NCBI GenBank assembly: GCA_036380835.1
Contig: DASVDZ010000017.1
Location: 1-64,000, forward strand
Length of the DNA: 64,000 bases
Source: DASQJL01 sp036380835
GTDB lineage: Bacteria > Eisenbacteria > RBG-16-71-46 > SZUA-252
Direction of reading: 5' to 3'
Shown: piece by piece, positions 58,677-64,000 of the stretch
How positions within the stretch are numbered: the stretch's first letter is position 1
Layout: every line of letters starts with the position of its first letter
Position numbers and translations under genes: made by a program
The notes under the pieces: model-generated
Seen by the model: only the letters and a program-made list of their open reading frames with translations
The model's database searches: none
Told to the model about the DNA's origin: nothing

Positions 58677-59709
58677 GGTCCTCGTCCGGCGCCGCGGTCC
58701 GGGCGCGGATCTTCTTCAGCGCCTCCAGGTAGGCGACGTCGAGCGCGCGCTCCGCGGGCGCCTCGACGTCGGGCGCGATTCCGGCTCCCTCCCAGTCGGT
58801 GCCGGTCACGGCGTCGACGACGCGCGACCGCGGCACGAAGACCGCGAAGTGCTCGTTCACCTGGCGGATCAGGACCGGATGCGCCCCGCCGCGCGTCCGC
58901 TCGCCCACGATCACCGCGCGCCCCCGGTTCTTCAGGGCGTACGTCAGCCCCTCGGCGGCGGAGAACGTTCGGCGGCTCGTCAGGACATAGAGGTCGACGC
59001 CGGCGAGGCGTGACCCCGGGACGTAGGGGAAGGTCCACTGCTGCATCGTCACGCGCTCGGGGCGATCGATCACGTCGGAGAGGTGGATCGGGTCCCAGCC
59101 GAAGAAGTACGAGGCGAGCAGCATCCCCATCTCGCCGTACCCACCCCCATTCTTCCGGAGATCCAGGATCACGGCGTCGGAGCCCTGGAGCAGCGCCATC
59201 GCCGCGACCGCGGTCGCGCCGGCGAGGTCCGGGCGTTCGAAGCGGCGCAGGTCGAGGTAGCCCACGTTTCCCGGGAGTCGCTCGACGCGCGCGAAGCCGA
59301 AATTCCGCCGGCCGCTCTCGGCGTCCTGGCGCGCCCGCTCCTCGGGCGACGGCTCGCCGGTCCCCGCGGCCATCGGTCGGGGGCGCACCGAGTAGTCGAC
59401 GTGCAGGTGCGGGTCGCGCACCACCGACTGCAGGGTCGCGGTGAGCGAGTCGCAGAGCGCGGAGGCCGTGGCGCACCTCTCGTAGCGCCCCGCCGCGCGC
59501 GCGCGCCGCACCGCGTCCGACAGCCGGACGCCGGCGAGGGAGTCGACGTAGTTGTCGCGCACGAAGCGTGCCGTCGAATCGACGACGGCGGCGCGCATGG
59601 CGGCGTCCACCGGCATGTCGTCGTCGGCGCGAGCGGACGCCGCTAGGAACGAGAGCGCGAGCAGGAGAAGGGCGTAGAGGGCGAGCATCGCCCGGGTGGC
59701 GCGATCCAT
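58594..59709 (-). CDS. Secreted S41-family peptidase (IRBP/TSP type)
   Basis: 371 residues from ATG 59709 (GGAGG 6 nt upstream). Signal peptide of about 24 residues (LSFLAASARA). The protease core runs GYLDLRRFER, VILDLRKNGGGYGEMG, then the active Ser in TSRRTFSAAEGLTYAL and VIVGERTRGGAHPV. It has no PDZ domain, so it belongs to the short tail-specific group related to retinol-binding IRBP repeats. It should degrade periplasmic or envelope proteins. Convergent overlap with the anti-sigma gene raises the possibility of a shared role in envelope stress. Confidence 0.88.
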   Translation of the reverse strand: MDRATRAMLALYALLLLALSFLAASARADDDMPVDAAMRAAVVDSTARFVRDNYVDSLAGVRLSDAVRRARAAGRYERCATASALCDSLTATLQSVVRDPHLHVDYSVRPRPMAAGTGEPSPEERARQDAESGRRNFGFARVERLPGNVGYLDLRRFERPDLAGATAVAAMALLQGSDAVILDLRKNGGGYGEMGMLLASYFFGWDPIHLSDVIDRPERVTMQQWTFPYVPGSRLAGVDLYVLTSRRTFSAAEGLTYALKNRGRAVIVGERTRGGAHPVLIRQVNEHFAVFVPRSRVVDAVTGTDWEGAGIAPDVEAPAERALDVAYLEALKKIRARTAAPDEDLTRAIEDATRALETKPAPSNPTSPQPK

Positions 59710-59832
59710 GGGGGTTCCTCCGTGTCGGTGGCCGGCCAAGCCGGTGAGGTCGGCCGGTAGGACCGGAGGAATCGCGGCGGAGGTTTCAGAGGAGGCGGAG
59801 CCCAGGCCTCGCGGACGCGCGGCCGGGGCTCG

Positions 59833-61752
59833 TCAGCGCTCGGAGACTTCGGCCAGCCTTGCCCAGAGCGCGTCGACGTCGCGCTTGGCGGCTTCGTAGC
59901 GCGCGAGGAGCTCCCTGGTCTTCTCCGCGTCGGCGTAGACGTCCGGATTGGCGAGGAGCGCCTCCACCTCCTTGAGCTCGGCCTCGCGCCGTTCGATGTC
60001 GCGCTCGATCTTCGCGGTGTCGGAGGGGCCCGACTTGCCTCGCTGCCTGGCCGCGGGGCTCGGGCCCGCTCCGTGTTTCGCCGGCTTCGACGCGCCGCTC
60101 GGGGCGCGCTTCGGCGCGGCCTTGCTCGCCGCCGCCTCGGCCTTCGCGAGCCTCGCGGCCTCGTAGTCGTCGTAGCCGCCCGGGTAGGGGACGACGCGCC
60201 CCTCCTCCACCGCCAGGATCCGGGTCGCGAGCCGCGCCATGAGGGAGCGGTCGTGCGTCACCACGAGCACCGCGCCCGGGTACTGGATCAGCGCCTCCTC
60301 CAACACCTCCTTCCCGGCGAGGTCGAGGTGGTGCGTCGGCTCGTCGAGCAGGATCAGGTTCGCCGGATCGAGGAGGAGCCGCGTGATCGCCACGCGCTGC
60401 CGCTCGCCGCCCGAGAGGATGCGGCACCGCTTGAAGACGTCGTCCCCCGTGAAGAGGAAGTTGCCGAGGAGCGAGCGGAGTCTCGGCCGCATGTCGTCGG
60501 GCGCCACGTCCTCGACCGCCTCGAGGATCGTCAGCTTGCCGTCCAGGATCTCCGCGGCGTGCTGCGCGAAGTAGCCGAGCTTCGCCTGCGGATGGATCTC
60601 CCGCTCCCCCGACCTCGGGTCGAGCTGTCCCGCGAGGACGCGGAGGAGCGTCGTCTTCCCGGCGCCGTTCGCGCCGACGATCGCCACCTTCTCCCCCTTC
60701 TGGATCTCGAGCGTCGCGCCGGAGAAGACGTCGCGCGCGCCGTACCCGAAGGAGGCGTCGCGGAGCTGGACGAGCACCCGCCCGACGTGCGGCGGCGACG
60801 GGAAGTGGAAGCGGATCGTCCGCGGCTTTCGCGGGAGCACCACGCGCCGCTGCTTCAAGCGCTCGGCCTGCTTCCGCTTGCTCTGCGCCTGCGCCGCCTT
60901 CGACGCCTTGGCGCCGAAGCGCTCGGCGAATCGCGAGAGCTGGGCGATCTTCTTCTCGAGCTGCTCGTTCTGCGCCTCGATCCGCTCCCGGCGGATCTCG
61001 CGCTCCTCCAGGTAGCCGGTGAAGCTCGTCGCGTACTCCGTGAGCTGTGCCTGATCCAGCTCGCGCACCTCGGTCGTCACGCGATCGAGGAAAACGCGGT
61101 CGTGCGACACGACGACGAGGCCCCCGCGGAAGTCCTCCAGGTAGTCCTCCAGCCACTCCATCGCCGGCAGGTCGAGATGGTTCGTCGGCTCGTCGAGGAA
61201 GAGGAGCGTCGGATCGGTGAGGAGGAGCGCGGCGAGCGCGGCGCGCATGCGCCACCCCCCCGAGAACTCGGAGAGGGGGCGGTCCTGGTCGGAAGGGGCG
61301 AAGCCGAGCCCGGCGAGGACGCGGCGCGCCTCGGGCTCGACCAAGTGTTCGTCGTGGAGCTCGAGGCGATGCTGGAGCTCGCCGGCGCGGTCGAGGAGCC
61401 GCTCCATCTCCGGGTCGTCCGTAGAGAGCGTCGGGATCTCCCGGTAGAGCGCGTCCAGCTCTTCGCGCATTTCCAGCAGGTGCCGGTGCGCCTCGAGCGC
61501 GCGGTCGAGCACCGTCCCCTCGAACTTCTCCGCAGCCTCCTGCGGCAGGTAGCCGAGCCGCGTCCCCTTCGACATGACCCGCGTGCCGCTCTCGGGGGTG
61601 ATCTCGCCCAGGACGATCCTGAGGAGCGTGGTCTTTCCGGCTCCGTTCGGGCCGACCAGGGCGACGCGGTCCCCCGGCCCGATCACCCAGTCGAGGTCCT
61701 CGAAGAGGACGCGCGTGCCGATCGAGTAGCGAACGTTGTTCAGCCGAATCAC
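59833..61752 (-). CDS. ABC-F family ATPase (translation or ribosome factor)
   Basis: 639 residues with two ABC domains in one soluble chain. Domain 1 has GPNGAGKTTLLRI, FSGGWRMRAALAALLL and LFLDEPTNHLDLP; domain 2 has GANGAGKTTLLRVLAG, LSGGERQRVAITRLLL and ILLDEPTHHLDLA. A basic linker with ESEKQ-like helices joins them and a coiled coil ends the protein, as in Uup/YdiF-type members. Such proteins act on ribosomes. Neither resistance nor membrane transport should be inferred. An unremarkable 80-bp gap follows the stop. Confidence 0.93.
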   Translation of the reverse strand: MIRLNNVRYSIGTRVLFEDLDWVIGPGDRVALVGPNGAGKTTLLRIVLGEITPESGTRVMSKGTRLGYLPQEAAEKFEGTVLDRALEAHRHLLEMREELDALYREIPTLSTDDPEMERLLDRAGELQHRLELHDEHLVEPEARRVLAGLGFAPSDQDRPLSEFSGGWRMRAALAALLLTDPTLLFLDEPTNHLDLPAMEWLEDYLEDFRGGLVVVSHDRVFLDRVTTEVRELDQAQLTEYATSFTGYLEEREIRRERIEAQNEQLEKKIAQLSRFAERFGAKASKAAQAQSKRKQAERLKQRRVVLPRKPRTIRFHFPSPPHVGRVLVQLRDASFGYGARDVFSGATLEIQKGEKVAIVGANGAGKTTLLRVLAGQLDPRSGEREIHPQAKLGYFAQHAAEILDGKLTILEAVEDVAPDDMRPRLRSLLGNFLFTGDDVFKRCRILSGGERQRVAITRLLLDPANLILLDEPTHHLDLAGKEVLEEALIQYPGAVLVVTHDRSLMARLATRILAVEEGRVVPYPGGYDDYEAARLAKAEAAASKAAPKRAPSGASKPAKHGAGPSPAARQRGKSGPSDTAKIERDIERREAELKEVEALLANPDVYADAEKTRELLARYEAAKRDVDALWARLAEVSER

Positions 61753-61889
61753 TGGAAATCCTTGGGGTTAGGGACGCGCCGACGGGAGCGACGAGTGTAC
61801 GCCGGAGGGATGCTACCCTTCCACCGCCTTCCTGTGGCACGATGCCCTCGTCGGGGGGGCGAGGCCCCGCCGGATTCTGACCACGGCCG

Positions 61890-61909
61890 CGTGAGCGGTC
61901 GCACTCACG
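61890..61909 (+). promoter_or_regulatory. Small hairpin next to the lipoprotein ribosome binding site
   Basis: CGTGAG and CTCACG form a perfect 6-bp stem with an 8-nt loop ending 1 nt before GGAGGAGG. The stem could limit access to the ribosome binding site of the lipoprotein gene. Confidence 0.3.
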
Positions 61910-61921
61910 GAGGAGGCGAAT

Positions 61922-62290
61922 ATGTTGAAGCGGACGATCGTTCTCGTCGCTCTTGCCCTGATGCTCGCGCTCGTCGCGGGCTGCGGCGGGGACGTCGTGA
62001 AGCAGATGATGGCGAATCCGGAAATGAAGACGAAGATCATGGACGCCATCGCCGCCAACCAGGACATGGCGGGAGAGCTGATGGATCGCCTCATGGCCTC
62101 GGACCAGACCAAGGGCATGGTCATGGACAAGATCATGGCGAACAGCGACGTCATGCAGGCGATGATGGGTCGCGTGGCGAAGGACCAGACGATGGTGGAC
62201 GGCATCATGAACATGGCGGTGCAGGATTCCACCATGCGCGATCACGTCATGACCCTGGCCAAGGGAATGATGATGATGAAGAAGAAATAG
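61922..62290 (+). CDS. Methionine-rich lipoprotein built of 14-residue repeats
   Basis: 122 residues. A lipobox LVAGC (Cys21) marks a membrane-anchored lipoprotein. Residues 30-113 divide exactly into six 14-residue units with no gaps. Position 11 is Met in all six and position 10 is hydrophobic. Unit 1 is MANPEMKTKIMDAI and unit 4 is MANSDVMQAMMGRV. The tail is KGMMMMKKK. There are 24 Met in total and no Cys after the lipidated one. The repeats should form an amphipathic helix with a Met-rich face. Metal binding (copper or silver) or a coiled, filament-like lipoprotein are both possible; neither is shown. It has GGAGG upstream and a terminator downstream. Confidence 0.75.
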   Translation: MLKRTIVLVALALMLALVAGCGGDVVKQMMANPEMKTKIMDAIAANQDMAGELMDRLMASDQTKGMVMDKIMANSDVMQAMMGRVAKDQTMVDGIMNMAVQDSTMRDHVMTLAKGMMMMKKK

Positions 62291-62311
62291 CGCCCTCTCC
62301 ATCTCGAGACG

Positions 62312-62351
62312 GCGGCGCCGCGGCGGCCGGTCGCGGCGCCGCTTCTATTTC
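62312..62351. terminator. Bidirectional GC hairpin terminator
   Basis: GCGGCGCCGCG (62312-62322) and CGCGGCGCCGC (62332-62342) form a perfect 11-bp stem with a 9-nt loop, followed by TTCTATTTC. It lies between the lipoprotein stop (62290) and the convergent aldehyde dehydrogenase stop (62345). Confidence 0.7.
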
Positions 62352-63709
62352 ACGTAGACCGACTTCACGTTCACGAATTCCCGGATCCCGAACGCCGCGA
62401 GCTCCCGGCCGTACCCCGATTCCTTGATCCCGCCGAACGGGAGGCGCGGATCGGAGCGCACGAAGGCGTTCACGAAGCAGGCCCCCGCCTCCAGATCTTC
62501 GGCCGCGATCCGCTCGCCCCGCGCGACGTCGCGCGTGAAGACGGCGGCGCCGAGGCCGAACGAGGAATCGTTGGCGATCCGGATCGCGTCGGCTTCGCCG
62601 CGCGCCGCGATCAGCGCGGCGACGGGACCGAAGAGCTCCTCGTCGTACGCCGGCATTCCGGGCCCGACCCGGTCGAGCACCGTGGGCGGATAGTAGGCCC
62701 CCGGACCACGGGGGACGGCGCCGCCGAGGAGGACGCGGGCGCCTCGCGCGGCGCTCGCCTCGACCTGGCGGTGGAGGTCGTCCCTTAGGTCGGCGCGCGC
62801 CATCGGCCCGAGATCGCTCGACGCGTCGCGGGGATCACCGAATCGCTTCGCCCGCATCCGCGCGACGAATCGCTCGGTGAAGGCCTCCCGGACCGACTCG
62901 ACCACCACGAACCGCTTCGCCGCGATGCACGACTGCCCGCCGTTCACGAGCCGCGCCGCCACGCACGTTTCGGCCGCCAGGTCGAGGTCGGCGTCCTCGA
63001 GGATCAGGTAGGGATCGCTCCCGCCCAGCTCGAGCACCGTCTTCTTGAGGGCGCGCCCCGCGGCCGCGGCGACCGCCCGGCCCGCCGGCGTGCTTCCCGT
63101 CAGCGTGACGGCGCTCACGCGACGGGACGCGATCATCCCCTCGACGGCGGCCGACCCGACGAGGATCGCGGTGAAGACGCCCTCGGGGAATCCGGCGTCG
63201 CGGAAGACGGTCTCGATCGCGAGCGCGCACCCGCTCACGTTCGACGCGTGCTTCAGGACGCCGACGTTCCCCGCCATGAGGGCCGGCGCCGCGAAGCGGA
63301 AGACCTGCCAGAACGGGAAGTTCCAGGGCATGACCGCCAGCACGACGCCGAGCGGGGGGAAGGCCACGAAGGAGCGGGACGCGTCGCTCGGCGCCTCTTC
63401 CGGCGCGAGGAAGCGCGCGGCCTCGTCCGCGAAGTAGTCGCAGACCCACGCGCACTTCTCCGCCTCGCCGCGCCCCTGGGCGACCGGCTTTCCCATCTCG
63501 GCGGCCATGATGGCGGCGAGGCCGGGGGCGCGCTCGCGCAGGAGCGCGCCGGCGCGTCGCAGGAGCGCCCCCCGGTCGGGGAGCGGGGTCCGCCGCCACC
63601 GGGTGAAGGCCTCCGCGGCCAAGTTCAGCACGGTGTCTATCTTACCGGCGTCGGCCTCGGGATACTCGCGGATGGGCCGGGCGGTCGCGGGATCGATCGA
63701 GCGGAGCAT
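62345..63709 (-). CDS. Aldehyde dehydrogenase (succinate-semialdehyde type)
   Basis: 454 residues from ATG 63709, with AAAGGAG 8 nt upstream. Catalytic Cys in NGGQSCIAAKRFVV, catalytic Glu in LELGGSDPYLIL, and the cofactor strand PFWQVFRFAAPALMAGN. The C-terminal LPFGGIKESGYGRELA is typical. The QSCIAAKR sequence and overall length are closest to the short succinate-semialdehyde dehydrogenases (YneI type). It oxidises an aldehyde with NAD(P)+. It is divergent from a 2-oxoglutarate-dehydrogenase-like gene, which would place it near the TCA cycle. Confidence 0.92.
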   Translation of the reverse strand: MLRSIDPATARPIREYPEADAGKIDTVLNLAAEAFTRWRRTPLPDRGALLRRAGALLRERAPGLAAIMAAEMGKPVAQGRGEAEKCAWVCDYFADEAARFLAPEEAPSDASRSFVAFPPLGVVLAVMPWNFPFWQVFRFAAPALMAGNVGVLKHASNVSGCALAIETVFRDAGFPEGVFTAILVGSAAVEGMIASRRVSAVTLTGSTPAGRAVAAAAGRALKKTVLELGGSDPYLILEDADLDLAAETCVAARLVNGGQSCIAAKRFVVVESVREAFTERFVARMRAKRFGDPRDASSDLGPMARADLRDDLHRQVEASAARGARVLLGGAVPRGPGAYYPPTVLDRVGPGMPAYDEELFGPVAALIAARGEADAIRIANDSSFGLGAAVFTRDVARGERIAAEDLEAGACFVNAFVRSDPRLPFGGIKESGYGRELAAFGIREFVNVKSVYVK

Positions 63710-63906
63710 CGGTGCCACTCCTTTCCTTCCTCCGGGAGTCGCCCCCGGGGGCGTCGCCGAGCCCCCATGTCCCCGGAAGTGCCGTACTTGCAACCGAGTA
63801 AACCTGATGAACCGGAGCCTGTTCCATGGCATCATTATCTTCCCGCGCGTCGCCCGCAAGGATTTCGGCGGCCTGGGCCGGCGGGTCGTTCCGAGCACGG
63901 CCGGTG

Positions 63907-63922
63907 GCACGGGAATCGCACG
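63907..63922 (+). promoter_or_regulatory. Near-perfect sigma54-type -24/-12 site
   Basis: TGGCACGGGAATCGCA matches the sigma54 consensus TGGCACG(R)NNNTTGC(W) with one mismatch, and the GG and GC are exactly 10 nt apart. It ends 17 nt before ATG 63940, a very short distance for this promoter class. Confidence 0.55.
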
Positions 63923-63939
63923 CAACGGAAGCGAGCCAT

Positions 63940-64000
63940 GTCCGATATCGCCAACAATCCGAGCACGCTGAGCCTTCCGTTCCTCGAGGCGCTCTACGCG
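63940..64000 (+). CDS. Start of a SucA-like gene (2-oxoglutarate dehydrogenase E1), truncated by window end
   Basis: Only 20 codons are visible, beginning MSDIANNPSTLSLPFLEALY. A Ser-Leu-x-Phe-Leu-Glu-x-Leu-Tyr opening is typical of 2-oxoglutarate dehydrogenase E1, whose N-terminus recruits the E2 component. The call rests on this short stretch, so it is tentative. The gene lies behind the sigma54-type site. Confidence 0.5.

Overview
The window is a high-GC chromosomal segment that is almost fully coding. It looks like a Gram-negative (diderm) bacterium: there are several secreted beta-barrel-like proteins, one large porin-like protein ending in a C-terminal Phe, periplasmic-binding-protein transporters, a CcdA/TlpA thiol-redox pair and lipoproteins. 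The gene mixture does not match a familiar model genus. An uncultured high-GC lineage, for example of the Candidatus Eisenbacteria kind, is my guess only. I found no rRNA, tRNA, CRISPR array, insertion sequence or phage gene.

Layout. 1-2.3 kb: two permeases of a BPD_transp_2 ABC importer, the first running off the left edge. 2.5-13.6 kb: a maltodextrin locus with a secreted GH13 amylase, MalK-, MalE-, MalF- and MalG-like proteins, a glucodextranase-type DOMON protein, a large porin-like protein, a strong terminator and a second DOMON protein. 13.6-15.2 kb: a second secreted GH13 enzyme on the minus strand, divergent from a ParB-like-domain protein. 16.2-20.5 kb: phosphoketolase, acetate kinase and a thymidylate-kinase-like protein in an overlapping operon. 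20.5-30.4 kb: a plus-strand run of small enzymes and membrane proteins (bPH2, DinB, SnoaL, FAD oxidase, VOC, PLP lyase, acetyltransferase, ABM, DUF488, DHFR-like, STAS-like, methyltransferase, carbonic anhydrase). 30.4-35.1 kb: aldo/keto reductase and 4-alpha-glucanotransferase, divergent from alpha-glucan phosphorylase.

35.2-41.1 kb: a TerC-SppA fusion, an RsbU-like phosphatase and an RsbW-like kinase. 41.1-51.3 kb, mostly minus strand: HD-GYP, CcdA, TlpA, glutamine synthetase, GNAT, class II aldolase, Nnr, AcpS, HAD hydrolase and a zinc-ribbon protein, with YjbQ and a secreted protein on the plus strand. 51.5-53.1 kb: an M20-peptidase-like protein and then a gap of about 400 bp that carries a sigma54-type site, a 20-codon ORF and a perfect terminator. 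53.1-64 kb: glycosyltransferase, esterase, CMD protein, a DapF-like protein with both cysteines changed to serine, a DUF6249 protein, an ECF sigma/anti-sigma pair, an S41 protease, an ABC-F ATPase, a methionine-repeat lipoprotein, an aldehyde dehydrogenase and the start of a SucA-like gene.

How it fits together. Extracellular or periplasmic amylases make maltodextrins. The porin-like and DOMON proteins plausibly help them cross the outer membrane, the ABC importer takes them in, and MalQ with GlgP turns them into glucose-1-phosphate. Phosphoketolase plus acetate kinase can turn sugar phosphates into acetate and ATP. At least five genes have a -10-like hexamer 5-9 nt before the start codon and most of these lack a ribosome binding site, which suggests leaderless transcription is common in this organism.
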